Of a stretch of 64,000 nucleotides of DNA, positions 27,147 to 35,545 are shown one piece after another. Positions within the stretch are counted from its first letter, which is position 1. Each line of letters begins with the position of its first letter. The notes beneath the pieces are model-generated. The model made no database searches. It was not told where the DNA came from and was given only the letters and a program-made list of their open reading frames with translations. Where the stretch lies: contig JBBDNB010000046.1 of NCBI GenBank assembly GCA_040877935.1, forward strand, positions 1 to 64,000. Direction: 5' to 3'. The translations under genes were made by a program, and so were the position numbers. This DNA comes from Chitinophagales bacterium. Lineage in GTDB: Bacteria; Bacteroidota; Bacteroidia; Chitinophagales; CAIOSU01.

Positions 27147-28748
27147 ATGGCTCAAAGTGCAGATTTTTTAATTGTAGGTTCGGGAATAGCCGGGCTTACA
27201 ATGGCTTTGAAATTTTCTGAAAAATTTCCGGATAAAAGCATTAAAGTCATTACCAAAGCTGATGAAGACGAATCGAATACCAAATACGCACAGGGTGGTG
27301 TAGCTGTTGTTTCAGACTTTGACCACGACAGCTTTAAAAAGCACATAGAAGACACACTTAATGCTGGAGATGGCTTGTGTGACAAAGCTGTTGTGGAGCA
27401 GGTGATTAAAAATGGCCCGGCACGTATCCGCGAAATCATTGAATGGGGCACTGAATTTGACAAAGATGAAAGCGGAGCATATCACCTCGGAAAAGAAGGC
27501 GGACATACCGAAAACAGAGTTTTGCATCATAAAGATGTAACGGGTAAAGAAATTGAAAGAGCACTGCTTGCAAAAGTCCATGCCTCGGATAACATTGAGG
27601 TCTACCAGCATCATTTTGTGCTCGACCTGATCACACAGCACCACACTGGCAGTATAGTTACAAGAGTTACAGATGGCATTACCTGCTTTGGTGTTTATGT
27701 TTTAAACACGCAAAGTAAAAAGGTAGAGCGCATTCTCTCTAAATTAACGGTTTTGGCCAGTGGTGGAGTAGGACAGGTCTATAAAAGCACCACCAATCCC
27801 TCAATAGCCACTGGCGATGGTTTGGCTATGTTGTACCGTGCAAAAGGACGGGTGGAAAATATGGAGTTCATCCAGTTTCACCCCACCTCGCTATACAATC
27901 CGGGCGAATCGCCATCCTTTTTGATTACCGAGGCTGTAAGAGGAGCTGGAGCAAAATTGAGGGATATCTCCGGCAGGGAATTTATGTACGATTATGACAA
28001 AAGAGGCGCTCTTGCACCAAGGGATATTGTAGCACGGGCGATTGATAATGAACTGAAGAAAAGCGGGGAAGAATTTGTCTATCTCGATGCCACTGAAATT
28101 CCAAATGAAACATTCAGAAATCACTTCCCAAATATTTACAACAAATGTTGCGATCTGGGAATTGACGTGTCTAAAGAAGGCATTCCCGTGGTGCCCGCAG
28201 CGCATTATTCCTGTGGTGGAATTAAGGTCAATGAAAAGGGGGAAACCTCTATTGAAAACCTCTACGCCTGTGGAGAGTGTGCTAGTACAGGTCTGCATGG
28301 CGCAAATCGCCTGGCTTCAAATTCATTGCTGGAAGCTCTGGTTTATGCGCATTTGATTTATGAAAATGCAGTTAGCAAAATTGACTACATTTCGCTAAAT
28401 ACCGGCATCCCCGAGTGGGATGCAGCCGGCACAACAGAACCTGGAGAACTGGTACTGATCACGCAAAGCCTAAAAGAACTCAGGGATATTATGAGCAGCT
28501 ATGTGGGCATAGTAAGATCAAATGTGCGGTTAAAAAGAGCCCTCGATCGCCTTTACCTCTTATATACCGAAACAGAAGAACTTTACGAAAATGCCATTCT
28601 CTCTCCCCAACTCTGTGAATTGCGCAATATGATCACAGTAGCCTATTTGATTTGCCGCTGTTCTTCTATGCGCAGGGAAAGCCGGGGACTGCATTTCACT
28701 ACGGACTATCCCCAGAAATCCAATCATGCGGAGAATACGCTCTTATAA
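27147..28748 (+). CDS. nadB: L-aspartate oxidase NadB
   Basis: A 533-residue flavoprotein that oxidises L-aspartate to iminoaspartate, the first step of de novo NAD synthesis. It has the FAD dinucleotide motif GSGIAGL at about 10-16, NTKYAQGGVAVV near 49-60, EGGHTENRVLHHKD near 117-130, FIQFHPTSLYNPG near 240-252 and the FAD-binding LHGANRLASNSLLEALVY near 386-403, all diagnostic of NadB relative to succinate dehydrogenase. Length matches the family. nadA and nadC are not in this window. A TATCTTTA box lies shortly upstream of the ATG, a near match to the -7 consensus. Monocistronic, followed by a 225-bp gap in which nothing was recognised. Confidence 0.95.
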   Translation: MAQSADFLIVGSGIAGLTMALKFSEKFPDKSIKVITKADEDESNTKYAQGGVAVVSDFDHDSFKKHIEDTLNAGDGLCDKAVVEQVIKNGPARIREIIEWGTEFDKDESGAYHLGKEGGHTENRVLHHKDVTGKEIERALLAKVHASDNIEVYQHHFVLDLITQHHTGSIVTRVTDGITCFGVYVLNTQSKKVERILSKLTVLASGGVGQVYKSTTNPSIATGDGLAMLYRAKGRVENMEFIQFHPTSLYNPGESPSFLITEAVRGAGAKLRDISGREFMYDYDKRGALAPRDIVARAIDNELKKSGEEFVYLDATEIPNETFRNHFPNIYNKCCDLGIDVSKEGIPVVPAAHYSCGGIKVNEKGETSIENLYACGECASTGLHGANRLASNSLLEALVYAHLIYENAVSKIDYISLNTGIPEWDAAGTTEPGELVLITQSLKELRDIMSSYVGIVRSNVRLKRALDRLYLLYTETEELYENAILSPQLCELRNMITVAYLICRCSSMRRESRGLHFTTDYPQKSNHAENTLL

Positions 28749-28973
28749 AGCATTGCTTAAATTTTTTGCCATAAAAAATAATTAATGGCGGTAAACAATA
28801 CTCGGTGCAATCAATTTGTATATTGGATCAAAGTTGAAATTGACTAAAAATAAGTCATAAAATAAAAAACTGATGGCTATGGAGCATTTCATTTATCATA
28901 ATCAGTGAACTGAATTGTAGCGAATTACTCCTGCTGACAAAAGTGATATTTTATATTTCTAAACGATATTTTC

Positions 28974-29888
28974 ATGATCAAAAAAATATTAATTACAGGT
29001 GGTTCCGGGATGATTGGAATGCGTTTGAGTAAGTTTCTACTCCAAAAAGGTTATCTGGTCAATCACTTAAGCCGCTCTTCTAAAAATTACGATTCTGATA
29101 TAGGCATATATCATTGGGATGTCAAAAAAGGTCAAATAGAAAACGAAGCCATTCTTTCAGCAGATTGTATTGTGCATTTGGCAGGGGCAGGAATTGCAGA
29201 CAAACGATGGACTGCATCCCGTAAAAAGGAAATTGTTGAGAGTAGAACCAAAAGTACTGCATTATTGATTGATAAACTCAAGGAGCTCAATCACAAGCCA
29301 GAATTGTTTTTATCAATTTCTGCAATTGGCTATTATGGGGCTTGTGGAGATGAATGGGTTGATGAAAACAGTCCTGCAGCTAATGATTTTTTGGCACAAG
29401 TATGTGAAAAATGGGAAGCCGCTGCTCATGAAGTTAAAAAACTCAATATCAACTATAATACTATCAGAATTGGAATGGTACTCAGTCCCAATGGCGGAGC
29501 GCTAAGAGAAATTGAAAAACCCTTGAAATTCGGTATTGCAGGCTATCTGGGCAATGGCCAACAGTATATGTCATGGATACACATTGAAGATTTGTGCAGG
29601 CAGTTTTTACATTGCATAGAAGGAAAAGCCCAGACAAATGAAACTTATAATGCAGTAGCACCTAATCCCGAACGCAATATTGATTTTACAAGCAAATTAT
29701 CTAAGGCAATTGGGAAAGGTATTTTGATGCCCACACCGGGATTTGCCATAAAATTAATGCTCGGGGAAATGGCAAATATGGTTTTGACCGGTCAGCGTGT
29801 GAGTTGCAAAAAAATTCAATCTACCGGTTTTGAATATAAATACCCCGATTTGAAAACAGCCTTGGAAGATATCTATTCAAAAAACTGA
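28974..29888 (+). CDS. TIGR01777-type NAD-dependent epimerase/oxidoreductase
   Basis: A 304-residue extended-SDR protein of the TIGR01777/SDR39U1 group (YfcH-like). The Rossmann motif GGSGMIG lies at residues 9-15. The family's signatures are present: IVHLAGAGIADKRWTASRKKEI near 64-85, SISAIGYYGACGDEWVDE near 114-131 and TIRIGMVLSPNGGAL near 162-176. A C-terminal DUF1731 tail is present (TPGFAIKLMLGEMANMVLTGQ, SCKKIQSTGFEYKYPDL). The function of the family is unknown beyond predicted NAD(P) binding. Cytoplasmic, single gene. Confidence 0.9.
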   Translation: MIKKILITGGSGMIGMRLSKFLLQKGYLVNHLSRSSKNYDSDIGIYHWDVKKGQIENEAILSADCIVHLAGAGIADKRWTASRKKEIVESRTKSTALLIDKLKELNHKPELFLSISAIGYYGACGDEWVDENSPAANDFLAQVCEKWEAAAHEVKKLNINYNTIRIGMVLSPNGGALREIEKPLKFGIAGYLGNGQQYMSWIHIEDLCRQFLHCIEGKAQTNETYNAVAPNPERNIDFTSKLSKAIGKGILMPTPGFAIKLMLGEMANMVLTGQRVSCKKIQSTGFEYKYPDLKTALEDIYSKN

Positions 29889-29997
29889 GCCATAGTCTTA
29901 CACATTTCATAGAATTCAAAAAACTTTAACAAGCCCAAAACTGAATCTCAGGAATTATTCCCCTATTTTTATAGAATAACTTTTAAAGAAATAGATC

Positions 29998-31812
29998 ATG
30001 AGAAAATTGTTGTCATTAAGTTTTTTGTTTCTTTTGCATTTCGCTTATGCACAAGACTATAATTCCAACAAACGCCTTTCGGTTGACCCTGCTCTGGTAC
30101 CCTTTTATCACGGTGTAGCGTCCGGTGATCCACTTAGTGATGCGGTTATTATCTGGACCAGGGTGACTACACAGGATCCTTCAATTACTGTGAATTGGGC
30201 CATTGCTACAGATACTTCTATGCAAAACATTGTGAATTCCGGCACTGCCAATTCCAATGCTTCACTGGATTATACCGTTAAAGTGGATGTCACCGGCCTA
30301 AACCCTGCCTCAACTTACTATTACCAATTTGAGTACGATGGTGCACATTCACTCATTGGAAGAACCAAAACAGCTCCCAATGCAGCTGTTGATCAATTGC
30401 GTTTTGCAGTGGTTTCCTGCTCAAGGTATGAGGACGGTTTTTTCAATGCCTATGAATCCATTGCATGGCACAATGACATTGATGCAGTAATTCATTTGGG
30501 CGACTATATTTACGAATATGCTGTGGGTACCACTATAGCAGACAGAGATACATTACAGCCTCCCAATGAAATAATCACCCTGGAAGATTATCGTATTCGT
30601 CATGCCCATTATCGATTGGATGAACAGCTAAGACTATTGCAACAGCAGTATGCAATGATTACAACCTGGGACGATCACGAAACGGCCAACAACAGTTGGA
30701 CTGGTGGAGCCGATAACCATGATCCAGGAACAGAAGGTTCTTGGGCAAACCGAAAAGCTGCCGGGATTCAGGCCTATATGGAATGGTTGCCTGTTCGCCA
30801 ACCTATGAATAATCTTATTTACAGGGTAATTGAGTATGGCCCGCTTGCGAAAATTATGGTATTGGATACCCGGCTCGAAGGAAGGGACGAGCAGGTAGAT
30901 GCAACAAACACGCAGGCTATTAATGATACCGCTCGAACTATCCTTGGAAAAGTACAATTCGATTGGCTAAATGACAATTTGAGCAATAGCACTTCCACCT
31001 GGAATGTTCTTGCGCAACAGGTTATGATGGCTTCACTGCAGTTTGGCGGTCAAACATTCAATTCAGACCAGTGGGATGGATACAATGCAGACAGAGAAAA
31101 ACTTTATGCACACATTCTTGATAATAATATAGAAAATGTAGTTGTACTTACCGGTGATATACATACTTCCTGGGCCAATAATTTAGAGAATAATGCAGGT
31201 GATAGTGTTGCGGTGGAATTTGTATCCACGAGCATTACTTCAAGTGTGCCAGATTTTCTATCTGGATTGTCAGGTTTTGTACTTAATAATTTTGACCATG
31301 TGAAATACGCAAAATTTGACCAGCGGGGTTATAATATACTTACACTTGATTCCAGAAAAGCTCAAACAGATTTTTACTTTATGAATACCATCAGTGAAGT
31401 TGATACCGGAAAAGAGATGTTGGCTTCATGGTATGTTCCAAATACAGGAAGACAGCTAAAAGAAGCTACAGGACCGGCTGAATACACAGGTGAGAAAAAA
31501 CCTTTTGCACCATTGAATCCAAAGCAAACTTCAGTTTCAATTGAAGAGAGAGTGCCACTGACAATACTCGGTGTATATCCCAACCCCGCAGAGACTTATC
31601 TACAAATGCAATACTACAGCCCCAATCAGCGCAAAATTCAATTGCAGGTTATTGATTTAAATGGCAGGGTTCTGATCCAGGAAGAAATCAACAGGCATCA
31701 GCAAGGTGTCAATTATTTGCAAATGGACATCAGCAAATTGGCAAAAGGTACTTATTGGGTACATTTTAACAATGGAGAAGAAACCTATCAAAAGCAAATC
31801 GTGAAATTATAG
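29998..31812 (+). CDS. PhoD-like alkaline phosphatase with T9SS sorting domain
   Basis: A 604-residue secreted protein. The signal peptide is at about 1-19 (HFAYAQ). A PhoD N-terminal fibronectin-like domain lies at about 30-130, containing FYHGVASGDPLSDAVIIWTRV. The metallophosphoesterase core follows, with VSCSRYEDG near 138, HLGDYIYE near 165, TWDDHETANN near 222 and LTGDIHTSW near 384, which bear the Fe/Ca-binding residues of PhoD. The last ~85 residues (VYPNPAETYLQ onward to QKQIVKL) are a T9SS sorting domain, so the enzyme is exported by type IX secretion, not Tat. It would release phosphate from phosphodiesters or monoesters at the cell surface. Monocistronic; no pho box was recognised. 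Confidence 0.9.
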   Translation: MRKLLSLSFLFLLHFAYAQDYNSNKRLSVDPALVPFYHGVASGDPLSDAVIIWTRVTTQDPSITVNWAIATDTSMQNIVNSGTANSNASLDYTVKVDVTGLNPASTYYYQFEYDGAHSLIGRTKTAPNAAVDQLRFAVVSCSRYEDGFFNAYESIAWHNDIDAVIHLGDYIYEYAVGTTIADRDTLQPPNEIITLEDYRIRHAHYRLDEQLRLLQQQYAMITTWDDHETANNSWTGGADNHDPGTEGSWANRKAAGIQAYMEWLPVRQPMNNLIYRVIEYGPLAKIMVLDTRLEGRDEQVDATNTQAINDTARTILGKVQFDWLNDNLSNSTSTWNVLAQQVMMASLQFGGQTFNSDQWDGYNADREKLYAHILDNNIENVVVLTGDIHTSWANNLENNAGDSVAVEFVSTSITSSVPDFLSGLSGFVLNNFDHVKYAKFDQRGYNILTLDSRKAQTDFYFMNTISEVDTGKEMLASWYVPNTGRQLKEATGPAEYTGEKKPFAPLNPKQTSVSIEERVPLTILGVYPNPAETYLQMQYYSPNQRKIQLQVIDLNGRVLIQEEINRHQQGVNYLQMDISKLAKGTYWVHFNNGEETYQKQIVKL

Positions 31813-31845
31813 GCTTTTGCATTAAGGCTATTTTACAAAGCTGAT

Positions 31846-31853
31846 TATTTTTG
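31846..31853 (+). promoter_or_regulatory. -7 box upstream of trmB
   Basis: TATTTTTG matches TAnnTTTG and lies just 4 bp before the ATG at 31858, implying a very short or absent leader. A TTTG at 31816-31819 is 26 bp upstream, longer than the usual 19-21 spacing. Confidence 0.35.
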
Positions 31854-31857
31854 TGGC

Positions 31858-32550
31858 ATGGGGAATAAGGGGAAGCAGCAGAAGTTCGATGAACTGAATA
31901 CATTTCAAAATGTATTTCAGAATTTTGATTTCAAAAAGGCCAATTTAATAGGCCACGACAGGTCGGAAGTCAAATTGGCAGGGAAGTGGAACAAAATTTA
32001 TTTTAAAAATCCCAACCCCATTGTATTGGAACTCGCCTGTGGTAAGGGAGAATACAGCTTGGGGCTGAGCGAACAATTCCCCAATAAAAATTTTATTGGT
32101 GTTGACCTCAAAGGCAATCGCATTTGGAAAGGAGCCAAAAAAGGGCTCAAAGAAAAGCGCCAAAATGTGGCCTTTATTAGAAGTAAAATTGAGTTGTTGC
32201 CGCATTATTTTGAGTCAGGTGAAGTAGATGAAATCTGGATTATTTTTCCAGATCCTTATCCCCGCAAATCAAATAGAAACAGAAGACTGACTTCCCCGGT
32301 ATTTCTTGATATTTATAAAAAGGTTTTAAAAAAAGGCGGCACAGTAAACCTGAAAACGGACGATACAGCTCTTTTTGATTATTCCTGCGAAATAGCAGAA
32401 GAAATAGGTATGGAAATTCTTGAAAAAGACTTTGATATTTATGCGGGAAACAGAAACACTGAAGGGGCTTTGGCGATAAAAACCTTTTACGAAAAAATTC
32501 ACCTGGAAGCCGGCAAAAAAATCAAGTACTTAAAATTCGTCCTGCATTAA
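31858..32550 (+). CDS. trmB: tRNA (guanine-N7)-methyltransferase TrmB
   Basis: A 230-residue class I SAM methyltransferase making m7G46 in tRNA. It has the SAM motif LELACGKGEYSLGL (near 57-70), FIGVDLKGNRIWKGAKK (near 79-95) and the diagnostic IIFPDPYPRKSNRNRRLTSP (near 128-147), then a C-terminal TFYEKIHLEAG. The common TrmB motif reads PDPWPKKRH; here PDPYPRKSN is the variant seen in Bacteroidota. Length fits. It converges with, and overlaps by 21 bp, the TrpF-like gene on the other strand. Confidence 0.93.
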   Translation: MGNKGKQQKFDELNTFQNVFQNFDFKKANLIGHDRSEVKLAGKWNKIYFKNPNPIVLELACGKGEYSLGLSEQFPNKNFIGVDLKGNRIWKGAKKGLKEKRQNVAFIRSKIELLPHYFESGEVDEIWIIFPDPYPRKSNRNRRLTSPVFLDIYKKVLKKGGTVNLKTDDTALFDYSCEIAEEIGMEILEKDFDIYAGNRNTEGALAIKTFYEKIHLEAGKKIKYLKFVLH

Positions 32551-33105
32551 TTCAAAGAGCGCATCCATTTGCTCAAAGGATTTGGCCCCGGTTTTCAGCT
32601 CTCCACTGCCATTAAAATTGATGCCATAGGGCTGAAATTCATCCATACATTTTAAAAGCCATTCGGGCGTCCAATCCATTTCTAAAATCACCCGATTGTT
32701 TTGGATCAATTTTTTGATTTTATCGGAATGCTCTTGAAATTGTTTTTCTGTAATTGCCAATTGCAAAATATACGGGCTTTTATGATCCTCGTCAATATCG
32801 GCTAAAGTGCACTGCAAAATCAATGCGACATTCAGATTTTCCAATTCAGACAATCTGTGTATGAGAATTTTCAGGGTTTGTAAATTCAGCACCGTAATGA
32901 TTTCCTGGATTTCTGCTTTTCTTTCATTGGCAAACTCCGCTACAATCTCCGGTCCTTCGAGCCAGCCGATGATTTGCTGCGCTTGCATGGGCGCAATGGC
33001 ATTTTCACTTTCTTGATTGAAATTAAAACCGATTTGACTGGCTGCTTTTGAGCTGAAATAGCGCGCTTCTGTAAGATTGGTGATGTTTCCGGCTTTTATG
33101 AGCAT
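32530..33105 (-). CDS. Degenerate phosphoribosylanthranilate isomerase (TrpF)-like protein
   Basis: A 191-residue protein resembling TrpF in its ends: IKAGNITNLTEARYFSSKAASQIGFNFNQ (3-31) parallels the TrpF beta-1/alpha-1 region, APMQAQQIIGWLEGPEIVAEFAN (38-60) parallels the RxISPEQA and VGVF segments, and GINFNGSGELKTGAKSFEQMDALFELM near the end parallels the phosphate-binding GLELSGG..PG.K. The catalytic Cys of the IKICG motif is missing (IKAGN), and the protein is shorter in the middle. So the TIM-barrel ancestry is plausible but isomerase activity is unlikely. No other trp gene lies nearby. Its 3' end overlaps trmB by 21 bp. Role unknown. Confidence 0.65.
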   Translation of the reverse strand: MLIKAGNITNLTEARYFSSKAASQIGFNFNQESENAIAPMQAQQIIGWLEGPEIVAEFANERKAEIQEIITVLNLQTLKILIHRLSELENLNVALILQCTLADIDEDHKSPYILQLAITEKQFQEHSDKIKKLIQNNRVILEMDWTPEWLLKCMDEFQPYGINFNGSGELKTGAKSFEQMDALFELMQDEF

Positions 33106-33187
33106 TTGATTATTGGTTTATATACCTATTTGTTAATTGTCAAAACAAAGGCTAATTTAATTTCGAAATTAGAAATAAATTCAGCCA

Positions 33188-33526
33188 ATGCCCCCAGAAC
33201 CCACCTTCTTTGAAAAAGTTTATGACCTGGTACGCCTGGTGCCAAAGGGCAGAGTTACAAGTTATGGTGCTATTGCCAAAGCCATTGGATCGGCAAAATC
33301 ATCGCGGATGGTGGGCTGGGCAATGAACAATTCACACCGGGAAATACCTCCTGTGCCTGCTCATAGAGTAGTTAACAGAAACGGACTGCTCACTGGGAAA
33401 ATGCATTTTCGACATCCCGATCAAATGCAGAAACTGTTGGAAAAAGAAGGCGTGAAAGTAGCCGATGATAAGGTGGTGGATTTTAAAAATAAATTCTGGG
33501 ATCCGCTTATTGAATTGGAATTATAG
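33188..33526 (+). CDS. Alkyltransferase-like protein (ATL, MGMT family without active-site Cys)
   Basis: A 112-residue protein corresponding to the C-terminal DNA-binding domain of O6-alkylguanine-DNA alkyltransferase. It contains VRLVPKGRVTSYGAIAKAIG (15-34) and a winged helix with RMVGWAMNNS. The active-site PCHRVV is replaced by PAHRVVNRNG (near 57-66), so the acceptor Cys is Ala, the defining trait of ATL proteins. Such proteins bind alkylated guanine and flag it to nucleotide excision repair rather than repairing it directly. Cytoplasmic. The stop is just 1 bp before the end of the interrupted hepT gene on the other strand. Confidence 0.88.
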   Translation: MPPEPTFFEKVYDLVRLVPKGRVTSYGAIAKAIGSAKSSRMVGWAMNNSHREIPPVPAHRVVNRNGLLTGKMHFRHPDQMQKLLEKEGVKVADDKVVDFKNKFWDPLIELEL

Positions 33527-33527
33527 A

Positions 33528-34143
33528 TTATTTTTTGGCTTCTATTTCTATAATTCTATCTATTTCTTTTTTGTTACCAGGTAAATAGTTGATGGCCACA
33601 TCCCAAATAATTTCATAGTCAACTCCAAAATATTCATGTGAGATTTTGTTTCTGAGATAATAACCTGAGTTCGATAATTATTTAAGAGCTCAGAAATTCA
33701 CTAAAACGTAATAGGCAAGGCGCATTTGTGAAGGTCTATCGGGATAAACCAAGCAAATGCAACGCAGCAAATTGCGTTTTATGGATTTCAAATGCCAGAA
33801 AACAGCAATCTTCTTCCTGGAAATATCTCAAAATAGCCCGCTATTCCATCAATATTTCCAGTCGAATCTCACTATTTTCTGGCATTCTGAGCAATAAATA
33901 ATTTCCGAGCTCAGGTTAATACATTTCTTTCCAGGGAATGGAATCATATTTTTCTTTAACTGATTCTGGAAGATTTTTAGAGGCTTTTCCTATTATTTCA
34001 AAATTTCTTACTACAGCATCTATAGTTTTATAATCTTTTGAAAAGCCATCAAAATCTAAATCAGAAATGTATTCTGAAATACGAAACATAGATACTTGAA
34101 TGTCTTCCAGATACATAATATATGAGCGATACTCTTCTTTCAA
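33528..34143 (-). pseudogene. hepT: HepT toxin gene split by an inverted-repeat element
   Basis: Two pieces of one HepT (HEPN, DUF86) gene lie on the minus strand. The 5' piece (34143 to about 33919, TTG start) encodes 75 residues ending IPWKEMY; the 3' piece (about 33659-33528) encodes LRNKISHEYFGVDYEII and ends at a TAA, and carries the HEPN catalytic RNxxxH motif. Between them sits the 258-bp element 33661-33918. Removing the element and one copy of a 5-bp TATTA duplication restores one frame through ATGTATTATCTCAGAAAC, giving the family-typical PWKEMYYLRNKISHE. The surviving frame ends two bases into the element and lacks the catalytic motif, so the RNase toxin should be inactive. The antitoxin-like gene upstream is intact. 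Confidence 0.85.
33661..33918. mobile_element. Non-autonomous inverted-repeat (MITE-like) element, 258 bp
   Basis: It begins TAACCTGAG and ends CTCAGGTTA; the ends stay complementary for about 30 bp (TTCGATAATTATTTA at the left, TAAATAATTTCCGAG at the right). It has no coding frame of note. The right half (about 33796-33893) can form a long hairpin: AAATGCCAGAAAA pairs with TTTTCTGGCATT, CCTGGAAATAT with ATATTTCCAG, and AATAG with CTATT around a CCCG loop. It splits hepT, flanked by TATTA on both sides. The ends are flanked by TA in all three copies of the window, which would suit an IS630/Tc1-type transposase acting in trans, but that is inferred. Confidence 0.82.
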
Positions 34144-34144
34144 A

Positions 34145-34432
34145 CTATGCGTAATTTACTTTGCTTAAGATATCCTCTTTCAGTCTTTTTCGCAATGCAT
34201 TCTTTGTTACTAAGTCAATCTTTTTTCCAAAGGCTTTTTCAAGATATATTTCAAGTGTGAAAAACTTCCATCCGATTGGCTTTTCTAATTCAACAAGCAA
34301 ATCAATATCGCTTTTTTCTGTAGCCTTATTTTCCAAATAGGAACCAAACAAGCCAATCTCCTTAACAGAATAATCTTTGTTAAGTACTGGCTTTAGTTCT
34401 TTTAACTTGCTTAATATTTCATTTTTGGTCAT
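34145..34432 (-). CDS. mntA: MntA-type nucleotidyltransferase antitoxin
   Basis: A 95-residue minimal nucleotidyltransferase, taking the ATG at 34432 over a TTG further upstream. The motif GSYLE...EKSDIDLLVE (near 29-47) is the GSx10DxD active site of the MNT family. In HepT/MntA systems this protein AMPylates a Tyr near the RNxxxH motif of HepT and so neutralises the toxin. Its stop lies 1 bp before the start of hepT on the same strand, the usual antitoxin-first arrangement. With hepT disrupted, the antitoxin is an orphan unless another HepT exists elsewhere. The gene itself looks intact. Confidence 0.88.
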   Translation of the reverse strand: MTKNEILSKLKELKPVLNKDYSVKEIGLFGSYLENKATEKSDIDLLVELEKPIGWKFFTLEIYLEKAFGKKIDLVTKNALRKRLKEDILSKVNYA

Positions 34433-34506
34433 CACCACTCTAATATACAAAGGAGAAATTTAGTTTCGAGTACAAGTTATCTATTCAGTGAGCTTAGGTA
34501 TAAAAA

Positions 34507-35481
34507 TCACTTCCTCCTATCCACTACATAATTGATTAGATCACCCAGGCTTTTACGGGCAGGGTTATCGGGGAAAGTTTCCAGAATCTCAAAAGCTTCT
34601 TTTTTGTATTGGTTCATCTTTTCGATAGTGTATTCGATGCCCCCACTTGCCCTTACAAATTTTATCACTTCATCCACTTTCCGGGGTTTGTCGTTTTCGT
34701 TTTTCACTATGTTCTTGATCCTCCTTTTGTCCGAACGATCAGCATTGTTTAGCGCATAAATCAGGGGCAGTGTCATTTTGCGCTCTTTGATGTCAATACC
34801 GGTAGGTTTGCCGATTTCGTGTTTCCCGTAATCAAAAAGGTCGTCTTTTATCTGAAAAGCAACACCTACCTTTTCGCCAAAAAGTCTGGCTTTTTCGCAT
34901 TGTGCTGTGTCGGTAGTAGTTGAAGCAGCTCCGCATTGACATGCAGAAGATATCAGTGAGGCTGTTTTTTTGCTGATGATGTCAAAGTAAATAGATTCTT
35001 CAATATCCAACCTGCGTGCTTTTTCCATTTGCAGCAATTCCCCTTCGCTCATATCTTTTACAGCAGCAGACATGATTTTCAACAAATCGAAGTGATCATT
35101 ATCGATGGAAAGCAACAAGCCTTTGGAAAGAAGATAGTCGCCAACCAATACTGCAATTTTATTTTTCCACAGGGCATTAACCGAAAAAAAACCACGCCTT
35201 TTATTGGCATCATCCACCACATCATCGTGCACCAGTGTGGCTGTATGCAAAAGCTCTACAAGTGAGGCTGCGCGGTAGGTTTTGTCGCCTATTTCACCGA
35301 AAAGTTTGGCACTCAAAAGAACAAAAAGTGGGCGCAGTTGTTTGCCCTTTCTTTGCACTATATAATAGGTCACGCGATCCAGCAGAGGCACATTACTCCG
35401 CATGGATTCTTTGAATTTTTGCTCAAAAATGTTTAATTCCGCATTGACGGGAGCCTTAATTTCCTCCAGTTTGACAGGCAT
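34507..35481 (-). CDS. Polyprenyl diphosphate synthase (IspB-type trans-prenyltransferase)
   Basis: A 324-residue all-helical trans-prenyltransferase that lengthens isoprenyl diphosphates, probably for the menaquinone side chain. Both aspartate-rich motifs are intact: LVHDDVVDDANKRRG near 86-100 (first DDxxD) and FQIKDDLFDYGKHEIGKPTGID near 205-226 (second). KGKQLRPLFVLLSA near 44-57 and GDYLLSKGLL near 112-121 are further family features. Length agrees with octaprenyl/solanesyl synthases; chain length of product is not deducible. Monocistronic, divergent from the alpha/beta hydrolase gene across a 64-bp gap. Confidence 0.9.
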   Translation of the reverse strand: MPVKLEEIKAPVNAELNIFEQKFKESMRSNVPLLDRVTYYIVQRKGKQLRPLFVLLSAKLFGEIGDKTYRAASLVELLHTATLVHDDVVDDANKRRGFFSVNALWKNKIAVLVGDYLLSKGLLLSIDNDHFDLLKIMSAAVKDMSEGELLQMEKARRLDIEESIYFDIISKKTASLISSACQCGAASTTTDTAQCEKARLFGEKVGVAFQIKDDLFDYGKHEIGKPTGIDIKERKMTLPLIYALNNADRSDKRRIKNIVKNENDKPRKVDEVIKFVRASGGIEYTIEKMNQYKKEAFEILETFPDNPARKSLGDLINYVVDRRK

Positions 35482-35545
35482 TAATTTATATTTTTGTTAA
35501 AGGTAGCTGGATTTCTATAATTTAGCACAAAGCCCAATTGAAATA

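Noticed and set aside
33661-33918. CRISPR repeat or riboswitch in the hepT insertion
   Set aside because: The structure is a single inverted-repeat element with shared ends in two other places, without regularly spaced repeats or a downstream metabolic gene to regulate.
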